A DNA stretch of 64,000 bases from Symbiodinium sp. CCMP2592 (GCA_905221615.1 CAJNDT010003112.1:1460315-1524314); one strand, 5' to 3'. Counted from the first letter of the stretch, positions 10,674 to 20,162 are shown. Numbers and translations are program-made. Notes: generated from the letters alone by a model not told the origin.

Positions 10674-10937
10674 CTACAGTGCTTCGAACTCCAGACGGAA
10701 AGGCTTGGCTTTGGGGCTTGGGGGTGTAGAGTTGGGGATGACAGTGCTTGGTGTCAGAGCCAAGCCAGCCGATGTGCAGGGCTTGTCTGCAAATCAGCCT
10801 ATACTGAAACTGAAAAAACGTAGGCTCTGAAATCCCGATATAGGAACCTTAACGATTGGAATACGGTGCGCGGTTGTATTATAATACACTTACATACTCA
10901 AGACCTTTATGAATCATATCGATAAAACTATTCCGAC

Positions 10938-11010
10938 ATCTGTACGACACGGCAAACTGCGGGACGGCCCTTGGACACATATCCCAGCTCGTACATTTTC
11001 GTGCCGCGAA
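10938..11010 (-). CDS. Candidate exon, unrecognised
   Basis: Reads TKMYELGYVSKGRPAVCRVV after TTCTCAG|TTCGCGG. The longer minus frame over 10879-11064 is judged a shadow of this frame. Donor near GTCGGA. Confidence 0.45.
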
Positions 11011-11842
11011 CTGAGAACTCAGGGTTCGGGGTGCACAAACTAGCATAGTCACAAACGGACTCAAGTATCTACCAAAGTACTAGGTTTAGGGTTTACGGTT
11101 GAGGGACTAACTTTATATACTAATTTGTCATCCCAAACCCAGATGCCCAGTTGCTGAATACTTCCGAGCCCAAAACCTTCATGAAAAGCAAATCGCAAAC
11201 CCTAAGCTGTAAACCCTGACACGCCAGTGTGGCTTCATCCTGCGTCTGATCTTGCTAAGAACCTATGTACTTGTGGCACAGGTCCTGCGTCTGTTAATGT
11301 TAAAGGAGCAATGACCATGACACCAGTATTCCGAGAATTATGGACAATAACTGTAACAATTAATGCCAACACCACAAGTACTGTAGCACTTTGATAGTAG
11401 CAATAAAACACCGTTAACAATATTAACATAATAGCAACAACCATTGTTGAGGTAGTAAGCCTCAGGAATCTCAACTCTCAAGACAACACAAAATCTTAGG
11501 ATTTATGGCTTTCGGGTTGATGGCTTAGGGTTTGGGGCTTTAGGATGGATGGTTGAGGGCTCAATGGGGTTTACGGGTGTGGGTTTAGGGTTCCCCAAGC
11601 CTCGAAACAGCATCACTATGGTGCTGTGACATATCGCACAAGGGCCTCCATAATTTGAATAGGATTTTGCGGTGTACTCTGAAGTATAGTGAGGAACCCT
11701 CGGGAGCAGTACAGGTACTCTTTTTCAAACTTCTACCGACCCGTAAACTCTGTAAACGCATAGAAACCCTGCAGGAAATCCTTACAGAAACACCTGTGTG
11801 CTTCTATGCTTTTGCTCTGTGGCCTCTGTCCGGAACCCAAAG

Positions 11843-11869
11843 CTCTCTCTCTCTCTCTCTCTCTCTCAC
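11843..11869 (+). repeat. (CT)n microsatellite
   Basis: About 13 CT units. On minus it starts the intron that follows the exon at 11870-11941 (donor GTGAGAGAGA). Confidence 0.9.
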
Positions 11870-11941
11870 GAGGCCTGTGTCGATGGGGCAGGGGCTGGAT
11901 CCTGTCACTGTGTTAGACACGATGTTTTGTGGAGCTTGGAG
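11870..11941 (-). CDS. Candidate exon, unrecognised
   Basis: A 72-nt block LQAPQNIVSNTVTGSSPCPI then DTGL, bordered by CTAAAG|C and C|GTGAGAG. Confidence 0.45.
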
Positions 11942-11989
11942 CTTTAGGGGTTTAGGGTTTACAGGAGAGTTAAGGGGCTTCAGGGCATT

Positions 11990-12119
11990 ACCCTAGGGAT
12001 CAAAACAGCCCAAAAGCCTTATATGGTATGGTCTTGGCATACAGTGTTCCCTAAAAGAGTCCCCTGCATGGTCTTTGGTCCCAAAAGCCTTAAAATATGA
12101 GTCCTTAGATCCCTAGGGC
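11990..12119. mobile_element. Inverted-repeat element, family H, copy 1
   Basis: Ends CCCTAGGGATC and GATCCCTAGGG; inside are AAAAGCCTTATATGGTATGG and a similar CCCAAAAGCCTTAAAATATG arm. Other copies: 31718-31807 and 56006-56096 (reversed). Confidence 0.7.
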
Positions 12120-12124
12120 AAGAT

Positions 12125-12275
12125 GCCTGTGCACTCCGTGCGCTTTCCTACTCGTCTCCTACCCTCTCCTGGGCTTCGTGGTTTGCAACTCCCTGTATGC
12201 CACAGAAACGACCAGTTTGCACTCTCAGCAAAAAACGAACTCAGCTGGCAGATACTTGTTGAGTGTCCTGTGTAA
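12125..12275 (-). CDS. Candidate exon, unrecognised
   Basis: Reads ICQLSSFFAESANWSFLWHT then GSCKPRSPGEG, starting after ACATTACACAG. A GTAGGAG donor lies after GEG; the frame stays open beyond it. Confidence 0.35.
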
Positions 12276-13130
12276 TGTATGGGCCTTGACAATTAATGAA
12301 CATAGGGTTTCGGGGTATACTATACTATGGTACTGATCTAGGCCGCGATCTTGTGTATGCTTCGAGGCCACGGAGTGCACAAGCCTTGTGCCGGCCCGAA
12401 CCACCTTACGCGCACATTTTGCCCTGAACCCGAAACTCGGAATTCCCCCCTAAACCCCTCTGCCCAATCCCCGCGATTAAACCCCTCCTCGCCTGGCCCT
12501 GAGCCCCTTCACACCCTGAGCAGTTTCTTGGGTGCTGCGACCTTGCTTGCAACTGACAGCAGGATTCTGGGGCCTCAACCGAAAGCTTCCGGGGCTTCGG
12601 AATCTATACCCTGCCCGAGCATGGTTTAGGGTTTAGGGGTAGGTCTATGTGTATTAGGATAGTCCATCCTCAGGTGGCTGCAAAACCCGCAGGCCCAAAG
12701 TACTATACATATGTGGTTCACTGCAGTGTAGCTCCTTTCTTTGGCTCACCAGTTCTATGCACAGGACTGTATGATACGGAAGCCAGGAAACCAAATCAGA
12801 AAGCACGTTGGGGTGAAGGGTATATCCTAAAATGCCGCATTAACCCTGCTCCTCTCCTAAACCCTGAGCTCCAAACACAGGTAGGTCCTAAACACCCTAC
12901 TAGCCTGTTGAACGTCAGGCTGCGGATTATCCTGAGAGGGATCTCGACTACATATCCATAGCACAAAACCTGGAAAGCTCTGCAACGCCCGTACATCACC
13001 ACACCAGAAGCCAGAAGTTATATTCTTAATTCCAGCCATGTGCCCGGGACACCTTAAGCCACCAACCAAACAACTCACAAGAGGGGCTTTAGCAGCTCCC
13101 TAAATCCTAAACAACCCCTAAACCCTTAAC

Positions 13131-13208
13131 CCTGCGCTTCGCCCCGCCTTTGGCTTTGCCTTCGGCGCGGCCAGCGCGCCAAGAGTCCTTTGCGTGATGC
13201 AACGAGTT
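13131..13208 (-). CDS. Candidate exon, basic tail
   Basis: Reads NSLHHAKDSWRAGRAEGKAK then GGAKRR, from CCTTCGAG|A to a GTTAAGG donor. The Lys/Arg-rich end could be a nuclear-type basic segment; that is inference. Confidence 0.45.
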
Positions 13209-13334
13209 CTCGAAGGCCCCAATAGCGAGTTACTGGCTGGTAAGAGCTTTGGGGTCTAGGGGGTTATAGGGCTTATATAGAGTTTAGAATGTAAAGATCC
13301 TTTGTGCGTCAGAATCGCGGATTGGGGAACTTAC

Positions 13335-13805
13335 CGGAATGCTTTTCAAGCAAGGATTCGTCGGATTCTCCCAATTTTCGTCATGCTTTCGAAAGCGCAG
13401 TTGTAAAGCCGTCGGATTGCTTCGGGTAATGTAGTGGCCTTAATACTTAGAACAGGGTTTGGGGGTACATTTTCTATGGTTTTAATCAGGAACCCCCAAA
13501 ACCCTGTTCTAATTATTCAGGCCCTTACATTACCAGTTAAACTAGCTGGCGGATTTTCGGAACATGTTTGCCGTCTTCGGGGGCTTTTCGTCTAGCGTCT
13601 GCAGATTTAGGGTTGAGGGCTCGGGGTTTAGGGGTTACTTGGAGGATCATGGGACTTGGTAAGTAAGGTTATAAGTTCCCTAATTGGGGTTATAAGTATA
13701 GTTACCCTATCATAACCCTAGTTACTAAGTCCCATGATCCTTTGAGTAGGGGTTCAGGGCTGCTTCTTGCCAAGGTGTCGTGCAAACGTTTGGGGGACCA
13801 CCGGT
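13335..13805 (-). CDS. Three-exon piece of an unrecognised gene
   Basis: Exons in reading order: 13771-13805 (WSPKRLHDTL), 13543-13598 (TLDEKPPKTANMFRKSAS), 13335-13419 (NPTALQLRFRKHDENW, then ENPTNPCLKSIP). Phases agree at both junctions. The last exon ends CCG|GTAAGT. The first donor would be GC (TTG|GCAAGA), allowed in dinoflagellates; the second starts GTTTAAC. The first intron contains family A copy 1, the second family G copy 1. Family unknown. Confidence 0.6.
13425..13534. mobile_element. Inverted-repeat element, family G, copy 1
   Basis: Termini GGTAATGTAGTGGCCTTAAT and complement; inner arms AGAACAGGGTTTGGGGGT / ACCCCCAAAACCCTGTTCT. Sits inside the intron between exons 13543-13598 and 13335-13419. 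Related copies: 28603-28685, 42225-42322, 50112-50221, 62872-62970. Confidence 0.8.
13636..13748. mobile_element. Family A element, copy 1
   Basis: TIR TACTTGGAGGATCATGGGAC against complement ending TTTGAGTA. Inside the intron between exons 13771-13805 and 13543-13598, but not at the exact splice borders. Confidence 0.9.
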
Positions 13806-13989
13806 CTTAATGCATCACGTGCTTTGGGTGAAGGCCCGGATGATGACACATAACCTATCGAAAGGACTTACTACATGAAGTAGGCTCAGAACCATGAAGA
13901 TAGCCAACCATCGTAATCGATAACCATATGGGTAGGAATATGAATAATTAAGGCGAACACCTACAAGTAGTCAGAAGCGGAACCACAAT

Positions 13990-14110
13990 GGTAAACACTT
14001 TTGCACTGACATAGAAAGCTTAATTGGCATGTATGCCCTTCCCTCGGCGAACAGGCGAGAAGGCAGTCGAGCCACGCAGCTGCCGAGCTTGTCATGACCT
14101 GCGTTGAACC
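13990..14110 (-). other. Coding-like island, frame uncertain
   Basis: Two minus frames stay open and protein-like (KLGSCVARLPSRLFAEGRAY or VMTSSAAAWLDCLLACS). An AG|G acceptor lies near 14104. Confidence 0.3.
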
Positions 14111-14155
14111 GTGGCTGATTACATGATATTGAGGAGGTTGTTCTAGGCTCAGAAG

Positions 14156-14268
14156 TAGGATAGGATAAACGGGACCCGCGATTCAGCGGTCCCAATGCAG
14201 CTCTCGCTGTGTGGTGTATAGTAGGCCAAACACAAGCCAGGGCTCTGTTTGGGGTGCTCACGTTCTAG
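14156..14268 (-). CDS. Candidate exon, possibly C-terminal
   Basis: Preceded by a strong pyrimidine tract (TTCCTTCTTCTTCGTTGTCCAG). Reads LEREHPKQSPGLCLAYYTPH then SESCIGTAESRVPFILSYF and a TGA. It may be a C-terminus or use a GTCCCG donor earlier. A further open frame lies just upstream at about 14270-14450. Confidence 0.45.
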
Positions 14269-14620
14269 CTGGACAACGAAGAAGAAGGAACGACAATGAC
14301 AATCCAAAACTCAGAAGCGTCCCCAGGCTCGCCCTTCAGTAGAGCCACAGCCTGAGGGGGCTTTGTGTGATAGTGCAACAGGATCACCACACCTAAAATT
14401 TTATTGCTTGGCAAGGCCTTGCTATCCCTAGAATGCTCTCGTGCTCTGTGTGTAGCTTAATTAAGCTTTAAAGGGTTAGGTCTTGGGGTTTAAAGGTTTC
14501 GGGTAAGTTAGAGTAGAGCATTTTGGCTGGAGGGGTACCAAAGACCCGGTGCTCCTAAACTCCGAAACTCCAACATCCCTAACTCCACAACGCCAAGCTC
14601 AAACCCCCAACCAACAACAC

Positions 14621-14753
14621 CACTATTGAGCGAAGCGCTCCGGCTCATGCCGGTGCTGTCACAACTATTCCTTCGTCGCTGCAGAGTATCGCCAACTCCG
14701 CAAACGTACCGGTATCGACCGAACCGAGCGATTACAACTATGTTCATGGCCCG
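14621..14753 (-). CDS. Candidate exon, unrecognised
   Basis: A 133-nt block RAMNIVVIARFGRYRYVCGV then GDTLQRRRNSCDSTGMSRSA, from AGTGCAG|C to a GTGTTGT donor. Among the clearer exons of this block. Confidence 0.5.
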
Positions 14754-14808
14754 CTGCACTTCGTGATGGGGTGCTTTGTGGCATAGGACTTTTGGGGTTA
14801 AGATGTAC

Positions 14809-14849
14809 GGCTTCGGACAGTTTTCGGGCTGACCCGTCGTTTGATGTAG
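14809..14849 (-). CDS. Candidate short exon
   Basis: 41 nt from ...CGATAG|C to C|GTACATC. Two frames are open (YIKRRVSPKTVRS or LHQTTGQPENCPK). Confidence 0.35.
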
Positions 14850-14921
14850 CTATCGGCGTTTAGGGCTTCGGGTCGCAAGTAAAAATCATCTGTCTAGCTC
14901 GGGTGACAGGCGTCACTCTAC

Positions 14922-14981
14922 GAGCAGCAGTGCTAAAGTCACTGCTAAGCTCATCTCGTGCAGCCCCGAATCCCCCAAGTC
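14922..14981 (-). CDS. Candidate exon, hydrophobic end
   Basis: 60 nt reading DLGDSGLHEMSLAVTLALLL, from TCACTTTCAG|G (good pyrimidine tract) to CTC|GTAGAG. Confidence 0.5.
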
Positions 14982-15039
14982 CTGAAAGTGAAGCGAGACG
15001 CCGTTATATGAGAATAGGTTTTCTGCCCTACACCTTAAA

Positions 15040-15146
15040 CCTTAGAAGGGGCCCCCCACCCTGTAATAGTGACTATAAGGATTATATTAGGGCCCTATTA
15101 TATTCCTATTATACCACTGTTACGGGGCGGGGGCCCCTTCTAACCT
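15040..15146. mobile_element. Inverted-repeat element, family E, copy 2
   Basis: Same as 9753-9856 with few changes: CCCCACCCTGTAATAGTGAC and complement. Lies in the intron upstream of exon 14922-14981. Confidence 0.85.
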
Positions 15147-15177
15147 AAACCCTAAGATAAGGAAGACACTGGAGGCC

Positions 15178-15243
15178 AGGAGCCAAAAACCTTCACCTCT
15201 CCGAGACCGTAACCCTACGGGTCCGCATACCTCCTCTCTGTAT
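15178..15243 (-). CDS. Candidate exon, unrecognised
   Basis: Reads EEVCGPVGLRSRRGEGFWLL, with a GTGTCTT donor. A second frame (MRTRRVTVSER) is open for part of it. Confidence 0.35.
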
Positions 15244-15377
15244 CCATATATACTCCCAAAACTTTTAAAAACCTGCACTTATAATACTACTTGTCCTAAA
15301 CCGAAATAGCGAATCTTTTGTGTATTCTAGATTCCGAAACTCAAGACACTAAAACACCAAACCCTAAAGCTTACAAC

Positions 15378-15479
15378 CTGAAGCCACTTCTTCTCCCCCT
15401 CCTAACAGCCAAACCGTAAGTACAAACTTGGCATCTGGCCGTCGATGCCGCAAGCGCGGATTTCCGATCGTCCGGGCTC
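15378..15479 (-). CDS. Candidate exon, unrecognised
   Basis: 102 nt: SPDDRKSALAASTARCQVCT then YGLAVRRGRRSGFR, bordered by ACCCTTCCAG|G and CAG|GTTGTAAG. Good splice borders. Confidence 0.5.
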
Positions 15480-15539
15480 CTGGAAGGGTATAGGTTACTT
15501 CTGAAGGGTTACTACAAGAGTACCATGAAGGTGCTATGA

Positions 15540-15665
15540 GGGTCATGAGGGTTAGTAGGTTGTACAAGGATAACTGAGTTCTACAAGGGTTCCATGAAGG
15601 TTCTGAGTTCTATTTATGAGGGTTCCATGCAGGTTCTAATTAGGGATATTACAAGGGTTCTACAC
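15540..15665. repeat. Short degenerate direct repeats
   Basis: Repeated TACAAGGGTTCCATGAAGGTTCTGA-like units. No coding seen in it. Confidence 0.5.
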
Positions 15666-15729
15666 AGGTGCCACGCGGGTTGCTATAACGGACTTGAGAT
15701 GATTCACGTTGGTTCTGAGCCAGCAATTC
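15666..15729 (-). CDS. Candidate exon, unrecognised
   Basis: 64 nt: ELLAQNQRESSQVRYSNPRG, from GGCCTCAG|G to a GTGTAGAA donor. Confidence 0.45.
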
Positions 15730-15889
15730 CTGAGGCCAATTCCTGAACTGCAAATCCCAAACCTATGCTTTAGACCCCAATCCCTGTCGCCTCTCAATCT
15801 CAATCCACCCCAACACTGCAAAGTTGAAATAAACCTTCACCCTCATCAGCCAAGCCCTGACCCTAAACCCTAAACCCTAAACCCTTAAC

Positions 15890-16222
15890 CCGCAAAACCC
15901 ACCAAGGACCGACCCGAGCTCCCCAAAGTTGAACCCTACTTGGAGGATCATGGGACTTAGTAAGTAAGGTCTAGGGTTCCTGTCAATAAGGGTACTATAG
16001 GGTTCTGTAATAGGGTTCCTTAAAGGGATCTATAGGGGTTCTATAAGGAGGACCAAGGACTTAGTAACTAAGGCTATAAAGTACCTTAATTGGGGTTATA
16101 AGTATAGTTACCCTATAATTATACCCTAGTTGCTAAGCCCCATGATCCTTTAAGTACTTACCCGAGACGTCCTTTTGGGAGCCGCCGTTGACGCATCCGA
16201 CCTGGACCGACTCCGGCTCGGG
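15890..16222 (-). CDS. Two exons joined across a family A intron
   Basis: Exon 16162-16222 (PEPESVQVGCVNGGSQKDVS) ends G|GTAAGTACTT; exon from 15935 leftwards starts right after AAGTAG| and reads GFNFGELGSVLG. The intron 15936-16161 (226 nt) is the composite family A element, and the reading frame is continuous across the junction. Family unknown. Confidence 0.6.
15936..16161 (-). mobile_element. Family A composite element acting as an intron, copy 2
   Basis: On minus it begins GTAAGTACTTAAAGGATCAT and ends CCAAGTAG. It is twice the usual length because a second, diverged left end (GGAGGACCAAGGACTTAGTA) lies inside, as if one element inserted in or duplicated onto another. Confidence 0.8.
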
Positions 16223-16293
16223 TGTTTGGAGTTTAGGGCTTGCGGGGTTCAGGCTGTAACCTTTGTAGGATTTGATAGGGTTGGTAGGATGTA

Positions 16294-16405
16294 TATGGGG
16301 GTTTCCGAAAATTAGGGGTACCTATTTTGGCGTCCTTTTTTAGAAGGATCCTACTATTTAGGGTACTATATTAAATAGGGTCCCCTATTTTTGGAAACTC
16401 CCATG
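16294..16405. mobile_element. Inverted-repeat element, family C, copy 1
   Basis: TIR ATGGGGGTTTCCGAAAATTA against TTTTTGGAAACTCCCAT; the middle reads AAGGATCCTACTATTTAGGG. Most complete copy. Others: 27880-27963, 31407-31487, 41664-41735 (partial), 50712-50814, 54409-54492, 59534-59631, 62593-62699. Confidence 0.8.
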
Positions 16406-17163
16406 TAGGGCTTAGGATTTACGGCTGGTCATACAATGGACGATCGCTTTGTGCTTAAAGCTTAAAGCAATTCTGTGACAACCAAAACCCGCCATGTCGG
16501 CACCTCGGCTTGTCCCCTCCTGCACCGAAAAACACGACATCATCCTAAATCCTAAACTCTAAACCCCAACTTTCTTTATTCCCCTGAGCCGTCTCCAACA
16601 TGAAGTAAGAACAAACCGTGCGCCGGACGCTGAGGCTTCGGGCCTGACACGGAGATTCAAAGGGGGGTTGGGGTTTGGGGCTCAGGGTCTAGGGTTCAAG
16701 GCGTTCTAAAAGGGGTGTGCAGGATTAATCAGGGTTTTCTGAAGAATGTTCTCTCGATGCCCAGTAGCCTCTGTGGAGGTTGGTTGGTATACGGTTTTCC
16801 AGATTCACCTATAGTTTGCACTTCAGTTCCTCTTGGGGTTTGCTGTTGATTGCTTTGGCACCATGGATTCCTGGTCACAGTACTGGTGAAACAGAAACAA
16901 GAACCAGATTTTTAGATGATAGGTAAGCCCTGACACCCACAAGCCCCGAACCCTAAACCTCAGAGACACTCAGACAGGGTCTCGGGTTTAGGAATCCTCC
17001 TTCCCAACATCTTCGCACCCTGTACTTCCCAGCGCGATCCCACCACCCAGCCCCGAAACTCCCAACCTCAGAATGCTGAAGCTTACATGCTTTACTGAAG
17101 AGTGGGCTCCCTGTCACACCAATGCTTCAGCCCTAAACGTAAGAACCCTCAAACTAAACACCC

Positions 17164-17280
17164 TACAGTAGAAGCCAAAAATAGTTGGAAACCCCATAGC
17201 CTCAATTAAAAGTAATGTATAGGGAATCCCAGCACGATTTGACCTTAATCCGGTTTCCGACTTTATGGGGTTTACTGTAA
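17164..17280. mobile_element. Inverted-repeat element, family D, copy 1
   Basis: Ends TACAGTAGAAGCC and GGGGTTTACTGTA; about 117 bp. Lies in the intron after exon 17309-17373. Copies 2 and 3: 17700-17816, 19304-19419; all three share about 85-90% of bases by eye. Confidence 0.85.
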
Positions 17281-17308
17281 ATGCTTCAACCGTAGGCCCG
17301 ACACTGAC

Positions 17309-17373
17309 CTGCTGAATCTCATCAGCCCCAACAGCCCTTGAGCTTTGCCTCGGCGCTGAGGATTTTGCGCCGC
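17309..17373 (-). CDS. Candidate exon, frame ambiguous
   Basis: 65 nt between CCCCCAG|G and CAG|GTCAGTG. All three frames are open (for example SSAPRQSSRAVGADEIQQ or QAAQNPQRRGKAQGLLGLM). Position is better supported than frame. Confidence 0.45.
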
Positions 17374-17525
17374 CTGGGGGCATTCGTCGGCGAAGTGTAA
17401 TCTAGGTGTCGATTCCAGCAGGCCCCCAAAATTACATATAATCAGGACTCTATATCTAACAAGAAGGAAAATTAGCAGACTTAGCAATTATCCCAAATCG
17501 ATACCTCGTAATGGAATTATTATAC

Positions 17526-17603
17526 GCAGCCCGAAAGAATACTCTGATACGAAACCCCTGATTCCCGATCCTCCATGAAATCCTCAATCTCGACAACAAC
17601 CCC
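17526..17603 (-). CDS. Candidate exon, unrecognised
   Basis: 78 nt: GVVVEIEDFMEDRESGVSYQ then SILSGC, from CATTGCAAG|G to TGC|GTATAA. Overlapping longer minus frame (17456-17638) judged a shadow. Confidence 0.5.
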
Positions 17604-17699
17604 CTTGCAATGTGTCTTAAATTACAGGGGCTTGTCATTATGATGTAAGGTATACTCCTGAAGTAAGGGGTAGTGGGCGCTCTGGGACCCTACAAACAC

Positions 17700-17816
17700 T
17701 ACAGTAGAAGCCAGAAAGTTGGAAACCCAATAGCCTCATTCCTTAAGACTAATGTATAGGGAATCCCGGCACGATTTGACCTTGATCCGATTTCCAACTT
17801 TATGGGGTTTACCATA
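17700..17816. mobile_element. Inverted-repeat element, family D, copy 2
   Basis: Same ends and core as 17164-17280. It directly follows the exon at 17822-17862 on minus, the same arrangement as copy 1. Confidence 0.85.
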
Positions 17817-17821
17817 AACCC

Positions 17822-17862
17822 TGAGCTACAGAGGCGGCCCAGTGCTACCAAGGCTCCACGTA
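17822..17862 (-). CDS. Candidate short exon
   Basis: Reads VRGALVALGRLCSS, the only minus frame without a stop, from TACTATGCAG|G to a GTTTATG donor. Confidence 0.35.
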
Positions 17863-18041
17863 CCTGCATAGTATATACCTAGACCTAGCAACAAGAAGGG
17901 TGCCCTCTTTGGGTTTAAAGGGTGTTGTAAGGGAACCTGAACCCCCAAAACGGGACTAAGTGCCTACTCTGGGTCGTAGATACTAACCCTAAACCCTAAA
18001 CCCTTATAAGGCCGACTCTAATCGCGTAGGTATGTACTATG

Positions 18042-18158
18042 TACTTGGAGGATCATGGGACTTAGTAAGTAAGGTTATAAGTACCTTAATCGGGGTTATA
18101 AGTTCAGGTACCCTAGTTATAATCCTAGTTACTAAGTCCCATCATGATCCTTTGAGTA
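18042..18158. mobile_element. Family A element, copy 3
   Basis: GTACTTGGAGGATCATGGGA ... TTTGAGTAG. Outer GT and AG are present on plus, but no convincing exon pair was found on both sides. A minus exon (RTALATLRR) may lie at 18180-18212. Confidence 0.85.
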
Positions 18159-18326
18159 GGTACACGGCGCCTTAGGGTTGCCAGCGCTGTCCTCCTTTGA
18201 AAGCAAGCCCGTTGAATGCCTTACAGAACAAAATGAACTGCTAATGTAGGTTCTCTGAACAGTTCATCTTAGAACAATAGAAGTATCCGCGCATCATCCC
18301 TCTGCAAGCAAGCTATAGTGTAGCAG

Positions 18327-18387
18327 CTAGCACGAACCCCTTGCCATCTGAGCTTTTGCAGCTCCGGTATTGGGAACTAGAACCCTC
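18327..18387 (+). CDS. Candidate exon; first clear plus-strand exon
   Basis: Reads STNPLPSELLQLRYWELEPS and ends C|GTAAAAC. The antisense frame (VLVPNTGAAKAQMARGSC) is also open. Marks the change from minus to plus coding evidence. Confidence 0.4.
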
Positions 18388-18645
18388 GTAAAACCGTACC
18401 AGACCCTGATAAAACCTACTGCTCCTGAATGCCTTAGGGATAAATCAACGCCCTCTAAACGCCTTGCAACTCCGAAACCCCTGGCCAAACAACCCCATAA
18501 CATCTTATGCAAAGTGTCATGACCGCCTAAACCCTAACCTTGCCCTAAACCCTAAACCCCAAATCCTAAAGCCTAGATCCTCGACCCGGAAGCAAAAACT
18601 AGAAAGCCCAAAACCCTTTTCTTGCTCCCCGGGCCTTGGGCTAAG

Positions 18646-18717
18646 AGGCCGCTCAGAGCACCAGCCGCCGAGGAGGTCATGGCCGATTGGTTTAGCACCG
18701 ACTTCGCCCCCGACCTT
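18646..18717 (+). CDS. APAAEE module, copy 1
   Basis: Reads RPLRAPAAEEVMADWFSTD then FAPDL after an AAG. The same peptide recurs at 21571-21661 and 25579-25654, with a weaker version at 28806-28905, using different synonymous codons, which argues that it is translated. Family unknown. Confidence 0.5.
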
Positions 18718-18910
18718 ATGAGGGTTTCTTGAAGGGTTCTTTCAAGGGGCTCCTGTAAGGTTTCGAGATTCCTTTATAATTTCCTTGAAGGGTTCCTTCA
18801 AAGCTCCTTTAAGGGTTTCTTTCGGATACCTTTAGGGATTGCTTTAGAGGCTCCTTGAAGGTTTCCTTTATGGAGTTCCGCTAGGATCCTCTAGGGTTCC
18901 TTTACGGTGA
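18717..18910 (+). repeat. Degenerate (TTCCTTxAAGGG) direct repeats
   Basis: A run of ~24-bp units such as TTCCTTGAAGGGTTCCTT. No gene in it. Confidence 0.6.
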
Positions 18911-19048
18911 GGCCGGTGGCATTCAGGGGTTCAGTGTTCAACTTGACGACTTCGGCTTTGGGGTTGCATCGTTGGGATGGTTTAGGGCTTTACATCTCTT
19001 GGGGGTTTAGGGTTTAGGGTTTAGGGCTCACATCTCTTGGGGGCGGAG

Positions 19049-19240
19049 GCTCAGGCTTCGCGTTTTTGTGCCTCCGTCTACGGATTTCTGTGCTCGGGTT
19101 TTTGGTTCGAGATCTTGGAAGGTTGGAGCGCAGGCTTCGCGGTTTTGAGCCTAAGAGGCCTCTGCAACCCCAATGAAAAGACGGCCAGAAAATGGGAAAC
19201 AGTGGAATCCCTCACTCCCAACAGAAGAAGAAGAGGAAGG
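19049..19240 (+). CDS. Candidate long exon
   Basis: Reads ASRFCASVYGFLCSGFWFE, ILEGWSAGFAVLSLRGLCN, PNEKTARKWETVESLTPN and RRRRG, ending AAG|GTAGCA. Hydrophobic first half, basic end. No family recognised. Confidence 0.45.
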
Positions 19241-19303
19241 TAGCACAATGCACCATTTGTTTATGTTACAGCTTAGAGCTTAAGAAGCCTACCACAAACC
19301 ATT

Positions 19304-19419
19304 AGGGTAGAAGCCTAAAAGTTGGAAACCCAATAGCCTCAACCTTTAGGAGTAATGTATAGGGAATCCCAGCACTATTTGGCCTTAAACCGGTTTCCAA
19401 CTTTATGGGGTTTACTGCA
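19304..19419. mobile_element. Inverted-repeat element, family D, copy 3
   Basis: Same as 17164-17280. A loose right end (TTTATGGGATTTACTGTACA) recurs at 19493-19512. Confidence 0.8.
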
Positions 19420-19548
19420 AGCTCCCTCAACCCTAAACCCTCAACCCTATAACCCTAAACACTATAACCCTAAACCCTATAACCCTGAACTGCTTTATGG
19501 GATTTACTGTACAGTCCGAAGAACCCTGGAATACCTAACAATCTCAAG

Positions 19549-19620
19549 ACCTCGACTCGGCCCCGTGCGATTTCTTCGGCGGTGGCGCATCTGTGGCAGT
19601 GGCCTTGCCAGGCTCGGCAG
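19549..19620 (+). CDS. Candidate exon, unrecognised
   Basis: 72 nt: LDSAPCDFFGGGASVAVALP then GSA, from ATCTCAAG|A to CAG|GTTCAGG. Confidence 0.5.
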
Positions 19621-19815
19621 GTTCAGGGTTCGAGCTTGCTGTTTAGGGTTTAGGGGTTTAGAGTTTAGGGGTTTAGGGGTTTAGGGTTTAAGGTTTCTGT
19701 TGAGTCTGTTGGCTTTACCGTGGTTATGGTTTGAGCTTGGTGGGTTTTTCTGGCACGGCATCAAGGGCTCGGGGAAAAAGTAAATGGAAGGCCCTCGGTT
19801 CAGGCTCTTGGCAAG

Positions 19816-19889
19816 GTCGGGCAAGCATTATCGACATTGAGGTCACGCATCTATTCTTGAGGGTTGTGGTCGGCTCTGCCTCTGATATT
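19816..19889 (+). CDS. Candidate exon, unrecognised
   Basis: Reads RASIIDIEVTHLFLRVVVGS then ASDI, from TTGGCAAG|G to ATT|GTTTAAG. Beta-rich composition. Confidence 0.5.
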
Positions 19890-19924
19890 GTTTAAGGCCT
19901 AGCAACTGCGTCTTGATGGAGTTT

Positions 19925-20162
19925 CAGTGGGGTTAGAATATGGTTACTGAGCTGGACCTCGAAACGAACAATTCATCAACAGCATCCTTGTCTCGCAGGC
20001 TTGAAAGTTGCTTCGGAGGAATAGAACAATTTAGAGTCCAGCATAATGCCATCCGGTACTTTAATTTGGTCAAGTATGGAATGGCAAAATTGGGGTCTAC
20101 AGCAAAAGTGCAAGGTGGAACTATGGTTTTGGGGTGGTATGATCCGGGACTTCGGGCTTAAA
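19925..20162 (+). CDS. Candidate exon with possible start
   Basis: Open frame MVTELDLETNNSSTASLSRR, LESCFGGIEQFRVQHNAIRY, FNLVKYGMAKLGSTAKVQGG. The minus strand is also open over this part, so strand is not certain. Confidence 0.35.

Noticed and set aside
11235..11474. 79-codon minus frame, hydrophobic
   Set aside because: AT-rich ACAATA-type repeats produce the hydrophobic stretch; only its C-terminal part (DAGPVPQVHRFLARSD) could be an exon.
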